Source of the DNA: Datisca glomerata
Lineage: Eukaryota > Streptophyta > Magnoliopsida > Cucurbitales > Datiscaceae
Length of the DNA stretch: 64,000 nucleotides
Reading direction: 5' to 3'
Assembly: GCA_003255025.1 (NCBI GenBank)
Contig: QANY01011423.1
Span: 64,551-128,550, forward strand
The notes under the pieces are model-generated. The model saw nothing but the letters and a program-made list of their open reading frames with translations. It was not told the DNA's origin and made no database searches. The position numbers were made by a program, and so were the translations under genes. Shown piece by piece: positions 13,196 to 25,904 of this stretch (its first letter is position 1; each line of letters begins with the position of its first letter).

Positions 13196-14280
13196 ATGGT
13201 GCAGTTTTACACTAACCTCCTAGGTACCCCAAACCCTCACATTGATTTAAATTGGAACATCCTGGAGTGTGCTCTTCCCAAGAAGCTTAGTTCAGAATAT
13301 GCAAGTCTACTCTCAACCCTAGTCTCAGAGGAAGAAGTTAGACTGGCTATCTTTAACATGGGAAATGACAAGGCCACAGCCCTGGTGGGTTCTCAACTGG
13401 ATTCTTCATAAAATCATGGCATATTATGTGACAGGATGTAACTAAGGCAGTGTTAGAATTCTTTCGATCTAGTCAGCTCTTGAGGGAGGTGAACTCTATA
13501 GTTATCTCCTTGATCCCCAAAATTCCAAATCCATCTTCTATGGGTGATTTCATACCAATATCATGTTGCAATGTGCTCTATAAATGTATTACAAAGATCC
13601 TAACTAAAAGACAAAAAATCACTCTCATAAGCCTCATTTCTCATAACCAAAGTGCCTTTATCCTTGAGAGGCACATAGCTACGAACATCTTCTTGTCTCA
13701 AGATCTACTCAGAAGCTATCATAGAACCCATGGTATGCCAAGATGTTCCCTTAAGGTTGTTCTCAAGAAAGCCAATGATAGTGTTAACTAGAATCTAATT
13801 GGGAAAGCCCTTCAATGCCTTAACTTTTCTGATCCTTTCATCACTTGGCTCATGGAGTGTGCCTCTTCACCCTCCTATTATGTAAAGATAAATGGAGAAC
13901 TCCATGATTACTTTAAGGGAGCTAAAAGCATTAGGCAAGAGGAAGTCCTATAAGGGTTTCTTAGCTTTGTTGCCAAGGACACTAACTTCTGATACCACTA
14001 GAGATGTGAGCAATTGAACCTAGTAAATGTGTGTTTTGCAGATGACCTACTTATCTTTTGTAGGGGTAACAAAGAGTCTGTCTTGGTGATCAAAGACAGC
14101 CTTGAAATATTTCAAAGCCTTTTTGGCCTGAAACTCAATGTTCATAAAAGTCAAACCTTTTATCAAGGGTTATGAGGATACTTCCTTAGCTATTCACAAG
14201 ATCCTAGGAATCCCTGGGGGCCAACTACCTGTAAGGTATTTGGGAATGCCCCTAGTCACGACTAGGGAAGGTTGAATGTG
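13196..14280 (+). pseudogene. LINE reverse transcriptase remnant
   Basis: The segment from SEEEVRLAIFNMGNDKA (about 13325-13380) through VNSIVISLIPKIPNPSSM, ISCCNVLYKCITKILTKR and NQSAFILERHI corresponds to fingers and palm of a LINE reverse transcriptase. The catalytic box reads VCFADDLLIFCRG at about 14030 (FADD for the usual YADD/FADD). The thumb motif YLGMPLVTT lies at about 14240. Stops near 13790, 13952 and 13988 and frame shifts make it non-functional. It ends at the CACTA boundary. Confidence 0.8.
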
Positions 14281-14292
14281 ACTCTCTAGTGG

Positions 14293-15013
14293 CACGACAA
14301 CAAAAAGACGGTACGGATAGCGGCCAAAAAATGCTATCATAGCATTTTCATAGCTTTTCCTAAAACACGGTATAAACCAACGTTATTAAAAGTCTGAACC
14401 TACGATAGCATTTTTTAAAGGCTTTGGAAAACACTACGGTAACCCTATTATAGCGTTTTAAACGCTATGGTAACCCTACTATAGCATTTTTAAACGCTAT
14501 GGTAACCCTACCATAGCGTTTCTTAAATGTTATGGTAACTCTGCCACTGTTTCTTAATGTTGTAATAAAATTTTTGTAGCATTTCTGAAAGCTTATAATA
14601 TATCTTTTCTTGCATTTTTCGAAAGATATAAAAAGACTTTTGGTTAATGTTATGATATATCTTTACTAATTACTTATTTGTATAATTCTACAACTATAAA
14701 AAATCAATAACTTTTGACAATATCACAATATATCGAAATCACATCATTTTATTTATTTACTCAAAATTATTGTATAATATTCTATTAAAAATCATACCTC
14801 AAAATGACAATTAAATATTGATTTTTCCATAGAACAATCAAAGTAATATATCCTAAGGAAAAGATTAAGTTCTAGTATAAGCCTACACCTAAATATATTT
14901 TACAACCAGACCGCTTAAGTTATGTAGATCTCGGGCCATTGGACGTAGGAGGAAGGGGCGGTGGCAGTCCTCCAAGTATACTTTTGTAATAAATAAATGA
15001 TTTTCTTGTAGTG
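14293..15013. mobile_element. Non-autonomous CACTA (En/Spm-like) element, 721 bp
   Basis: The right end reads TTTTCTTGTAGTG, the reverse complement of the classic CACTACAAGAAAA terminus. The left end CACGACAACAAAAAGACGG is the same motif with two changes. Subterminal repeats of about 33 bp at 14395-14560 carry GCTATGGTA...TACCATAGC hairpins, as expected for transposase-binding regions of CACTA elements. There is no coding capacity. Flanking triplets (tgg left, agg right) are only similar, so the 3-bp target duplication is imperfect. Confidence 0.75.
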
Positions 15014-15969
15014 AGGTGGAAGTCTTCCAATATTGAAGCTTCATGAACCGTTGTGTCATTTTTTATAATGTCTCTCACTTTAACCTTCCACTAACGTTTC
15101 CTCCTACTGGTCACCCACAGATGCAAATCAAAGTTTCTAATGTTGGAGTAAGCCCTATAATAGGAACCTCCATCTTGTTAGTCTCTAATTTTATAGTTTA
15201 CCTACCAAGGGAAAATAGAACAGTCAAACCTCTAAATGCAACATTAATACATATACATCCATATAAAAGAAAACAAGAACTTTAATTTTGAAATTAAGCA
15301 CCCCTGATGATATACCTCAACATTTAGAGGCTATAACAAATACAAAGCAATCTCTTCAGAATGTACAATAACCTATATCCCAATTACATTAAGTATAACC
15401 TGCAATTGATGTTATGAACTCTTCAGAATGTACAATAAAGACAATAATAATACCTTGTTGCAAGCAATTGGATTTAAACAGGCCAAAGAATTTATCGACA
15501 GAATGAAGAAGTATGTTTGGTTGAATCCCTCCATGTGATCATCAACCAAGTAATAGCACATTAAAGGAAAGGGAAAACTGACTGAACAAATAAGTAGTAT
15601 AAATATGTTGGCACTACTAATGGATTGAACTAGACTCATTGTAAAGTTTTGTTGGAAAATGGCCCAATTTCACACTGTAATTAGTAAAACAGATTATGAC
15701 AGAAACAAAACTCATTGCATTGATAAGGATCCTAACCGAAATTCCATGGAATTTTGTGGCATTAGCCCCACAGACAAACAAAATTCCTCCATTTTCATCT
15801 AAAAATGTTCCCATAACAACACTCATCCAACCAGACCTAAGAGAGAACAGGAAATAGAATGCACCTCTAGAACTTATAGCGCATCTATCATCTACCATAA
15901 ACTTACAATAATGTAGAAAAAATGGGAAAAGAGATGTTAATACGAGAAAAGAAATAAGAGAATAGAGTA
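15014..15969. other. Unassigned stretch between CACTA element and P5CS pseudogene
   Basis: No domain was recognised in any frame, including the small open frames at 15043-15285 (plus) and 15412-15639 (minus). The part nearest 15969 may be intron sequence of the P5CS pseudogene. A short repeat (cttcagaatgtacaataa) occurs twice, at about 15355 and 15420. Confidence 0.4.
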
Positions 15970-17590
15970 CCATAGCGTTACATGCTGCTGGATAATCTGT
16001 CTTTGCAATGTCCATATTAGCAGATTTACCAACATACACATGGCAAATTATATCTAAATAAGGAAAAATGAATTGTTTTGATAAGCTACATTTCTGCTCA
16101 TGAAAAAGTTATAAATCCAGCATAATATAGAAATTAAAGATTGATTTTATATTTCTCACCAGCATGACCAAGAACAGGAAATTTGGTAGAATTCTTTATT
16201 TGAGAGACAAGCTTGTTGCTCCCCTCTTGGGATAACCAGATCAATTACATCATCTAGCTATCGCAAAATCATATATGTTAACTTCCATCTTGGTTTAAGA
16301 GAAAATATGTATTCTTAAAATTAATAAAACAAGGAAGCTGCTCATTTTTTTCCAGCAATACCCATCTTTAACAGATCAGGAATCTCCTCTCTCAAAATTG
16401 CGAGTCCAATAAGCTTTCCACCAATGCTATCCGGTATAACTAAAGTGAGAATCTATCAAAAAAGAGTGAAATGCCTGATTAATCATGCCATGAACAAATA
16501 ATAGAAGGTTGACATTGTAATGTATTGTCAGTAAAAAAGGATTGATCGCATCACATATAAGATAACCAAAGTTAAGAATGTAAAAAGCATTCAAAATTGA
16601 ATTTGAGTGCCTTGCCACCTTTCCTCCTTTTTAGGAGAAGTCCATTCCCACTTCGAATTGCTAATGAAGCTATCTATTTAAAACAGTAATAAAAATTGCT
16701 TTGGTAAGTATGAACTCAAATTCCAATAACAAAATGGCAAGATGTGATGGAAGTCTTTTCAATCAAACTAGCTCCTAAACGCACCATATCCCTATAATAT
16801 CAACCTGATCAATTCATCTAGACCATCTAAAGACTAGAAGGAGAAATTATATTGACTTCTTAAGTATAGATCCTTCTAACTTGACAGGTGCATGAGGGTG
16901 TGATTAAAAAATAATCAAGAGAACGCCCAAGGGAGAAAATGTTTTCTCAAGTACTAATCCATATGTGGGATGAAAATAAAAGTAAATATTAACGTGACAT
17001 CACAAATAAACATCCACGGCAACAAAAGATAACGAAGTTGAGAAAAGAAGTTCTTAAGAGGTGCTTTCCACTTGCTAATAGTATTTTGTAAAGAATGCTT
17101 AAAAACCAATTTAGCTACTTGAGTCCTCTTCAAAACTCGACCAATTGGATCTTCCATGTTTACAAGTGTGCGTATTGAGTTCGCGAGACTTGAAATCTGC
17201 CAAAATTGTAAATAACCATTACTGATAAAAACAAACTACACATAGACAATAATTTTGAGCAAGATGCAACAACCTTGGAAGTTAAGTGGCAGTATCCAGT
17301 GATATCATCAAGCTTTATAGGCATCCATTTGAAAATTTATTAAAGTGCCAAAAATATAGTAGAAGGAAGTGAGTCGTAATATATGTCTTTCTAGAAGAAT
17401 CATCATTTGAATTTTCATTCTCTTGCCTTCCCGGGCTTCAGTGCCAATCTAGATATGAGAGAATTTTCACATCCCTGCCTATTGTGTTGTGGTAATATCA
17501 GCTTCATTTTCACTATTAGTCAGTTTTTCATTTAACTCAAGTGCATCGGCAATGTCCAGCAGAATTTGTCTTCTATGTTGTGAAGACATG
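15970..17590 (-). pseudogene. P5CS (delta-1-pyrroline-5-carboxylate synthetase) pseudogene, reductase part
   Basis: Minus-strand exons recognisable as the gamma-glutamyl phosphate reductase half of plant P5CS, the enzyme that makes the proline precursor from glutamate. In order they are: RRQILLDIADALELNEKL (about 17580-17500); SRLALKPGK (17454-17419); ISSLANSIRTLVNMEDPIGR and KRTQVAKLVF (about 17201-17090); LAIRSGNGLLLK (about 16665-16630); IPDSIGGKLIGL and REEIPDLLK (about 16438-16350); [20 protein letters not shown] and NSTKFPVLGHAG (about 16250-16160); YVGKSANMDIAK joined to TDYPAACNAM (about 16040-15972). Intron-like gaps separate them, so the source was a genomic copy and not a processed one. 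Decay is clear: the stretch after KSANMDIAK lacks about six residues, the segment after KRTQVA is unlike P5CS, and stops interrupt exons. The glutamate kinase half and the C-terminus are absent. It stops at the truncated copia C LTR. Confidence 0.8.
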
Positions 17591-18384
17591 GACATACAGT
17601 GGTGCTGTGAGGCACTGTGCTACCTCACGGCACACTGTAGTGCCACCTGGCACTATAGTGGAGTACCATTATATAGTGAGTCTCATTGTATTGGGTAATT
17701 TGAAATTAAATATTATTTTTAATTTTTAATTATCCCTAAATACGTGAGACGCTATTATCGAGAATAAGTTTCAAATTTTATTCTAATGACAAGAATCAAT
17801 CAGTTGATGTAACAAAGAATCAGTTCATCTATCAAGAGTTGAGAGAAGAACACAATTTCTCAAAAAGTGATTTTTCTGCGATTAAGAATTAATCGAAATC
17901 TCTAAAGGAATCATCATCACATTTTTTTAGAGAATCGTTTCACAAAAATCATTCTCAATAAAATATCTAGATTTCATGTGTTGAGTACATCTAGAGACAT
18001 AAAAGTTTATTCGTTATATCCTACGTGCCCACACACGTCCTAGTGCATTGAGGATTGACTTGGAATATCTTGGTGTGGACTCAGATTCTGCTGATTATTG
18101 GAACGATTTTGTGGGAATGAAGAATCGATCGGTTTCGCAAGGAACTTGATTTAGACTACAAGAAATATATGATTACTAATATTGTATGTTATTAATTTAA
18201 TATATAAATATATAATGGATCCTGACGAATTGAAAAGAGTTTTCAATAAAAAGTTCTTTTTTGGTCATCGTGGCGTTGCGTAACTTTTATTTTATCAAAA
18301 AATTTAATATTTATTAAAAGTTTAATTTTTAAAATGGCAACGCGCCACACGCCTCCGCCACGCACGCGCCACGACGGCCAACCA
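17591..18384 (+). repeat. Truncated 5' LTR of copia element C
   Basis: This corresponds to the last 0.8 kb of the 2.0-kb 3' LTR at 22302-24300 (shared: the GTAGTGCC palindrome cluster, aaattaaatattatttttaa, gacaagaatcaatcag, and the cgcgccacgac end). The first roughly 1.2 kb is missing and P5CS pseudogene sequence takes its place, so the left junction is a deletion or recombination scar. The two LTRs show many base differences, consistent with an old insertion. Confidence 0.75.
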
Positions 18385-21300
18385 GTGGTATCAGAGCGAC
18401 CTTTATATATTTATATGTTAAATGTTGTGTGGGTTTTCTTGCATTGTTCATATAATATAAGATTTGTTTGAATGAATGGATGATTATATTTTTGAATGTA
18501 TGGAAAATAATGGATCGTTAATTGTGTGGTGATTATTTGGTTAGGTTTTGATCTTCTAAGTTTTCCTTAGATCTTGTTGAAGCCGTTTTGGGGCGTAGAA
18601 ATTTTTGTAATTTTATTTTGAATATTTATTGTAATTATTCCGATCGTGAGAAGATGAAGAATGCACGAGACAATCGACGAAGGAAAAATCACAATTAAGC
18701 TTTCATGTGGATAGTTGTGACTTGACCAAATAAGCGATATCTTATTGTTAAAAGAGAAAATATGAGATATTTTAAGTTTTAATTAATAAGGATGAGAATG
18801 TCTCATAGACAGTCTGAGGTTAATCTGACTGACCCTAAGGCAGCACATTAATTGTTGGGTTGTTTTATCGTGATCAGTAAGTGTTATTTTTGTGTGTTTA
18901 TTATGTTGCATTCATGCATCACATTTACTTTTCAAATTATAGATATTTATCAATTATATTGAATCTTGTATATTTTAAATTTTAGTTATCATTATTATAT
19001 CTGTCATGGGAAACTCTGTTACTACTTTACTCGCTCTTAAAAAATTGAATGCTGAGAATTTCGTATGATGGAAATCCAACTCGAATATGTTGCTAGTTTA
19101 TGAGCATAATGAATTTATTCTTGTTCAAGAAAGTCCTGATAGGCCTGCAATCAAAACTTAGATTATTAACACAAGGTCTACCATTGAGGGTGAGGTAAAT
19201 GTTACCGAGCAAAACCTTTCTCCTTCTGTTATTAGTAGTAACAAAAGGAAGAAGAAGAATGGTAAGGACAAAAGCAAGAACAATAATGTAAAGAAGGCCA
19301 AAAGGTTAGCCGAAGGCCAGAAGAACAATATCGACAACGAACTCGTAGGGAAATGTTTCCATTGTGAGGTTGAAGGTCATTGCAAGAAAAACTGTAACAA
19401 GTACCTATTCGAGCTGAAAAAGAAAGGTAAATATGATTTACTTGTACTTGAAGCTTGCTTTGTGGAATATGATTTATCATCCTGGATACTTGATTTAGGA
19501 GCCACAACCATGTATATTCTTCTTTACATATGCTTGATTCATCAAGGTAGATGGCTGATGATGTCATTTTGAGAGTTGGTAGTGGTGTGCTCATGTAAAA
19601 TAAAACATTAGGGATAGTTTGTTTACTTTTTGGATATAATTATTTGATTTGAACGATGTTTATTATATTCCTAGATTTTTGAGAAATTTGATTTGTCTTT
19701 TATTTTTGCAAGAATAATTTTTTAAGTTTCTTTTATTAATAAATAGTTTATTATTTCCAAGAATGGATTCGATATTTGTCATGCAAAAGTTACAAATGGA
19801 CTGTAAATGCTTAAACTGACTGAATGCGCATTAAATAATTCTAAATTATTTAAAGTAGCGAAACCTAAAAGTAACAAACGACATAGAGTTTTCCATGATG
19901 ATGATAACACATAACTTTGGCATCTTTGGTTGGGACATATTAATGTAGATATGTTAAACAGTTTAGCAAAGCATGGTACTTTGAGAAAACTAAAAGTTGG
20001 AACTCTTCATGTTTGTGAGTCATGTCTATAGGGTAAAATGACCAAAAGACCTTTCACAGGAAAGGGCCAAAGAGCCAAGGAACCACTTGAACTAGTACAT
20101 AGTGATGTCTGCGGGCCGATCAATGTACAGGCTAAAGGTGGGTATGAATATTTCATCACTTTTATTGACGAATTACTCAAGATGTGGTTATACTTACCTA
20201 ATGCAAAGGAAGTCTGAAACTTTTGGAAAGTTTAAAGACTTCAAAGTTGAAGCTGAAAAGTAATTAGGTAAATCATTGAAAACCCTTCGATTCGATCGAG
20301 GTGGTGAATACTTAGATTTAGAATTCAAGGATTACTTACTGAAGTGTGTAATCTTATCTCAGCTCCAAGCACCTAGAACACCACAGCAAAATGGTGTTAC
20401 AGAGAGGAGAAATCGAACCTTATTGGATATGGTTAGGTCGATGTTAAGCTACTCATCAATGTCACTTACATTTTGGGGATATGCACTGCACGCTGTAACT
20501 TACATTTTAAATGCAGTGCCCTCTAAGTTTGTAAGCAAGGCACCTTTAGAATTATGTAATGGCTCTAAACTATTTTGCGTCATTTCTATATTTGGGGTCT
20601 AGCTCACGTTCTTAGACCCAAGACCGAAAAGTTAGACTCGAGGTCTGAGGTATGCATATTCCTAGGCTATGCTCTAGAGACTAGAGGTGGGTACTTATAT
20701 AGTCACAAGGATATAAAGATGTTTGTATCGATAAATGCAACCTCCCTTAAGCATGACTATATTCAAAACTACAAACATCGTAGCAAAGTAGTTCTTGAGG
20801 AATTAGCGGCTGATGAGATCAGAACACCTTCAATTTATTCTGATAGACGACAAAACAAAGAAACCATATTTCTTGTAAAGGAAACCCGATGCAACATCGT
20901 AGTGGGTGGATTGTGAGATAACCAATTCGCTACAAAGTAGAGGCACATGTCCTAGTGTCAGACACTGATAAGAACGAACAATTATCTTATGAAGAAGCAA
21001 TGGATGATCCTGAGAAGAAGAAATGGCAAGATGCCATGAACCAGGAAATGTAATCTATGTATTCCAATTCTATCTGAGAACTTGTAGATCCGCCTGAAGA
21101 TGTTAGGCCCATTGAATGTAAATGGATCTTCCAGAAGAAAAGATTTTTTATTGGGAAAGTAGAAACTTCCAAGGCACGTTTAATAGCCAAGGGTTATACA
21201 TAAATGAATGGAGTCGATTATAAAGAGACATTCTCCCCTATGGCCATGCTCAAATCTATTCGCATCCTCTTGCCCATGGCCATTAATTTTGACTACGAGA

Positions 21301-22301
21301 TGTGGTAAATGGACATCAAGACATCTTTCTTAATGGATCTCTTGAAGAAAGTATCTATATGATGCAATCCGAAGGGTTCATACAAAAGGGGCAAGATCAG
21401 AAAGTATGCAAGTTGCTTAAATCCATTTATGGATTAAAGCAAGTATCTGGATCTTAAAATCTTACCTTTGATGAGATTATAAAGTCTTATGGCTTCGAGC
21501 AAAATGTTGACGAAACCTGTGGTTATAAATACATCAAAGATAAGATAGTGATTTTCTTAATTCTTTATGTTAGCGATATTATACTCATTGGGAATGATGT
21601 AAAAATTTTATCAAAGGTAAATAAGTGGTTAGCTGAGAAATTCCAAATGAAAGATTTAGGAGAGACGAGCTATGTTCTAGGCATCCAAATCCTAAGGGAT
21701 AGAAAGAAAAAGCTCTTGGCACTTTCTCAAGTATCTTATATTGATAAGGTGCTGGAGAGATTCTCTATGAAAAATTCCAAGAAAGGTCAACTACTGACCA
21801 GGCATGGAATTGTCCTCTCCAAGGAACAAGAGGACGAGGATATAAGAAAGGTTTTGTATGCTTCAGCAGTTGGAAGTCTCATGTATGCCATGTTGTGTAC
21901 CAGATTGGACATTTGTTATGTAGTGAGAATTGTTAGTGATTATCAATCAAATTCAGGTCTGGAACACTAGATTTCGATAAAGCACATTCTCAAGTATCTT
22001 ACGAGAATGAGAAACTATCTGCTTGTTTATTCAGGTAGAGAGCTGAACCGCACTAGATATACTGATTATGAATGAGATGTGGATAGTCAAAAGTCGACGT
22101 CTGGGTCATACATCGAGGTGATCTAAATGTTATGAAGATAACTTTGGATCAGAATCTGACTCTGACTGTTATGTAGATAACATAGAATCAGAACCTAGCT
22201 GATTCATTTACCAAGACACTTCCTACGAAGTTGTTTGATGGTTATGTGTGTAACATGGGATTAAAAGAGATGTGACATTTACTTTAGGGAAAGTTGGAGA
22301 T
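18385..22301 (+). mobile_element. Copia element C internal region (gag-pol, decayed)
   Basis: The tRNA-Met primer site is intact (18386-18397). Gag opens at 19005 (MGNSVTTLLALKKLNAENFV, then a stop), and much of its middle appears deleted. The zinc knuckle CFHCEVEGHCKKNC (CX2CX4HX4C) is at about 19355, and protease WILDLGATT at about 19485. Integrase follows (LWHLWLGHINVDML..CESC zinc motif at about 19918-20025, HSDVCGPINV near 20100, TPQQNGVTERRNRTLLDM near 20380), then its C-terminal VCIFLGYALETRGGYLYS. Reverse transcriptase spans about 20980-22050 (YKETFSPMAMLKSI; YVSDIILIGND for the YVDD box). RNase H is largely deleted; only the tail ADSFTKTLPTKLFDGYVCNM is left. Stops are frequent. The polypurine tract AAGTTGGAGAT ends at 22301. 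Confidence 0.85.
18386..18397 (+). other. Primer-binding site of copia C (initiator tRNA-Met)
   Basis: TGGTATCAGAGC, the standard copia primer site, lies two bases after the LTR end and fixes the orientation of element C as plus. Confidence 0.9.
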
Positions 22302-24300
22302 TGTTGGAGGTTATGCCCTCAAAACATGTGCATTATGAATGTGTGTTATCTAGATCCGGACCATTAGTGTGGATATACATCTTAGTGAAGGTACTTTATA
22401 TAATGAGATTATATATTACTGGATCGATGTGAATTAATATCTTTATCAATGTGTTGTTTATAATAAAGATTTAATATACATCAATTCGATGAGCATATAT
22501 AGATCAATCTGAATCCTGAGTAGTCATGACCTCCTATACACGTCTACTAGATCTTTTGACTCACTCATTAAGCTTTTTTTGTAAAACAGGCTAGTGACTT
22601 TTTGTTTTGGAGATTTAGTGATATGGATGGCTAGGAACGTGATCTTACAAGATTTAGAATCCAAGTTTTCCTAATGGATCGTATATTGGTTCTCTTAAGT
22701 ATTAATTCTGAAACTGAATGGTTATTGAGCTCAAATTTATATTAAGATTATAAATTAACCATTTACTAGTGGTTTAATGGTACTTAACGATCAAGAGGTA
22801 ATTAGAAGGGTAAAATAATAATTTTGACCAGTTTTAATTTACGAACCAATAATTGGAGGACAAAACTACATGAATTGTTTATATCAGTAAACCAGTGCAA
22901 TTTCATATTTATGTTGTTGTAATAATGAAATTAATAAATAAGATTATTTAATCAAAGAGTTTAATTAATAATCTAATTTATTGGAGCTTAAGATTATAAG
23001 TTTATGGTCTCAAGTCACCTCTATACAACACAGTCTATGGTGCGAATATTTCAGGACATGAGAAGAAAATGACTAACTTGCAAAGGAATTTTTATTCTAT
23101 GGCAAGTACGCAATTATGAAATAGTTATGTGTGATTAATTAATTAAATTATTTATATATATAAATGTAATTTTCAGAATATATATATATATATATTTAGT
23201 GATTACTTTTAATTATCGATAACGAGACAAAATATCTAATTTGTGAAATTAGATGATTTCTAATTATTATTATTATTATTAGATAATAATTTGGATTAAC
23301 TAACTCTGTTATTTGTGTACTAACTGATAATTTAGTTGATAGGGATAATCAGATATGTTAATTTTGAATTAACTAATATCTAGATATTTATTTGATTAAA
23401 ATAATAATTTAATTTATGGTAATTGTCACGTGTAAATCATTGATTGGTATCGGAGATTGACATGGACTATTGTAGTGCCACTTGGCACTACACTAGTGGG
23501 AGTGCAACAATGGAGTGCCATATGGCACTACACTGGTGTCGTGAGGCACTATGTTGCCTCACGGCACAATGCAGTGTCATGTGGCACTGCAGTTGTGCAC
23601 CATTATACTGTATTGGGCAATTAGAAATTAAATATTATTTTTAATTTTAATTATCCCTAAATATTTGATACGTCATTATCTATAATAATATACATATTTT
23701 ATTCTAATGACAAGAATCAATCAGATGATCAGTTAATCGAACAGAGAATCAGTTCATCCATCAAAAGTTGAGAGAAGAACACAATTTCTCAAAAAGTAAT
23801 ATTTTTCTGCGATTAAGTGTTAATCAAAATCTCTAAAATAATTATCATCACGTTCTTTTAGAGAATCGTGTCACAAAAGTCATTCTCAGTAAAATCTATA
23901 GATCTCATGTGTTGAGTACATCTAGAGACAACAAAGTATCTTCGTTATATTTTACGTGCCCACACACATCTTAATGCATTGAGAATTGACTTGAAAGATC
24001 TTGATGTGGATGTCGGAGTCTGCTAATCGTTGGAACGATTTTGTGAGAACGGAGAATCGATCGGTTTCGCGAGGACACTTGATACTTCAAGAGGTATATG
24101 ATTTCTAACCTTTTATGTTGTTAATTTAATATATAAATATATAATAGATTCTGACTGATTGAAAATAGTTTTCAATAGAAATTCCTTTTTGTTATCGTGA
24201 CGTTGCACAATTTTTATTTTATTAAAAGATTCAAAAGTTTAATTTTTAAAATGGTCACGCGTCACACGCTTTCGCAGCACCCGCGCCACGACAACCAATA
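22302..24300 (+). repeat. 3' LTR of copia element C
   Basis: It starts TGTTGGAGGTTATGCCCTC directly after the polypurine tract and ends CGCGCCACGACAACCAATA (canonical end CCAACA degraded). Length is 1999 bp. It includes an AT microsatellite at about 23178-23198 and, at 23460-23600, several near-perfect palindromes such as TGTAGTGCCActTGGCACTACA. It is the same family as the LTR at 2253-4406. Confidence 0.85.
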
Positions 24301-25904
24301 TAATAACCTAGTAGGATTAGTATAATCAATAGATTTGGGCATGAATCTAGCATTTCAGAAAACAAACAACAATAAGAAGTTGCCTTGACAATTTAGTACA
24401 AGTTAAAGGAAAAAATAATTTGTTTTAAATTAGAATACCCAAAAACAACCACTATTACAATTTTGGTTTTAGATGACAGCCACATCTTCGATACAATGAC
24501 AGCTCTCTAAAATATATCAAATGAAAATAGTGCAGGGTGGACTCAAAAATTAGCTGTCATCAATGTGTTTTCTACTATGACAGATAATTTTTGGGCTATC
24601 AATATAACTTCTTATTATGATAGTGGAAAAAAACATGTCATTGTTTTATGGTGTAAAAAAATTTATTATTTACCCTAAAGTTCATTTTATTTATGAAAAT
24701 TACATACTATATAATCAATCTAAACCTAATTTCACGTTTACTTTGTCATTTGTTTCTTCTCGTTTTACAAAGCGGCGACTGGCGATTTGGAGCTCCCTCT
24801 TCCCGACCGCGTGTAAGGCGACTTCACGGTGGCTTCCAGGTGAGCTTCGACGGTAATCTTCAATGACGAGCTTCCATCACGGCTCAAGCAAGGTTTCATC
24901 TTGAACTCTAAGCTAGCGACTGGTCGAGCAAAGGTTTCTCCTTTCGCGCGTCATCTCACTCTATTTCTACAATTTCTTCTTTGACGGTGAGGGTTTTCTC
25001 CCTCCATCGAAGGATATGATATTGGGGGGTTTCATCAGTTTTAGTCTTCTGTTGATTTTGGTTTCGTTGGATTATTTTCCAAACTACATCCACTTCAGTC
25101 TTCCGGTTATTTTGGTTTTAGTTTTAATCAGTTTTAGTCTTTTACTCGATTTCAATTTTTCTTGATTAATTAAAGAATCCCTAGTCACCTCGTATGTCGG
25201 GTTTGTTTGAGAATATATCATTAGCCATTGGATTAAGCTTGATACAAGCACTATTGAAGGCTATGGGATCCGCATTGACAAATTTCAATTTTGTGTTTGC
25301 AAATGTTCTTTGTTTGAAGCATTACGAACAAATTTTGTACCAAAAAACTATTATTCTTGTAGAAAATGTTTCAAGAGTAATATCACTTATTGATAAATTG
25401 TGTTAAGCAAACGTTAATTTGGCCATAATCATCTATGAATAATCTTATTTTGTCTGTAACTATGAATATAAATTTTGCCTTAATCAAAAGTGGTCCAAAT
25501 TTTAACACCTTGTCATTAGCCTAAGTTTAGGGAATATAGTATTAAATTTTAAAATTAAGAATTTAGTGAGAATCTCTAATGAGGTCTTATTTTGTTCTAG
25601 CTGGGAGAACGTGTGTGGCATGTGATTACTCTATTTCATGTATTTAAGGAGAAGCTAGAGTTAGGCCATCAATCATGTTTTAAAAAGTTAAGACAGTATA
25701 AAACTTTTAAAGGGTGAAAGACTCAAAAAATTGGGCTAGTTAAGTAGTTTTAGCTAGTTCGTAGTGTCATACCTACAAAAAAAGTTAAGAGACTTCCACT
25801 TCTGATGCATGTTAGCATGCATGTTAGTATGCTTTAACATCTTATCAAATAAAAATGTGTATTAGTAGATACTGCTTCATATTTAACGAGAAGGTTTGCT
25901 CTAA

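Larger units (their letters stand above)
9960..14292 (+). mobile_element. Degenerate LINE (non-LTR retrotransposon), 3'-truncated
   Basis: The segment carries the ordered domains of a plant L1-type LINE, all broken by stops. The ORF1 start is near 10035. A DUF4283-like region lies at about 10960-11180 (WECCL..., KLGAWLMFQL). A zinc-knuckle remnant follows (LPKRCLKCSYFGHDCD, about 11390-11440), then a Pro-rich and Lys-rich tail. The APE endonuclease begins NIAAWNVKG at about 12010, and reverse transcriptase continues to YLGMPLVTTREG at about 14240. Sequence similarity stops where the CACTA element at 14293 starts, and no RNase H or poly(A) tail was found beyond it. Confidence 0.8.

Noticed and set aside
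17340..17400. A possible extra P5CS exon on the minus strand near 17.3 kb
   Set aside because: The translation (KLDDITGYCH...) does not match P5CS at the expected place; it is treated as intron or decayed sequence.
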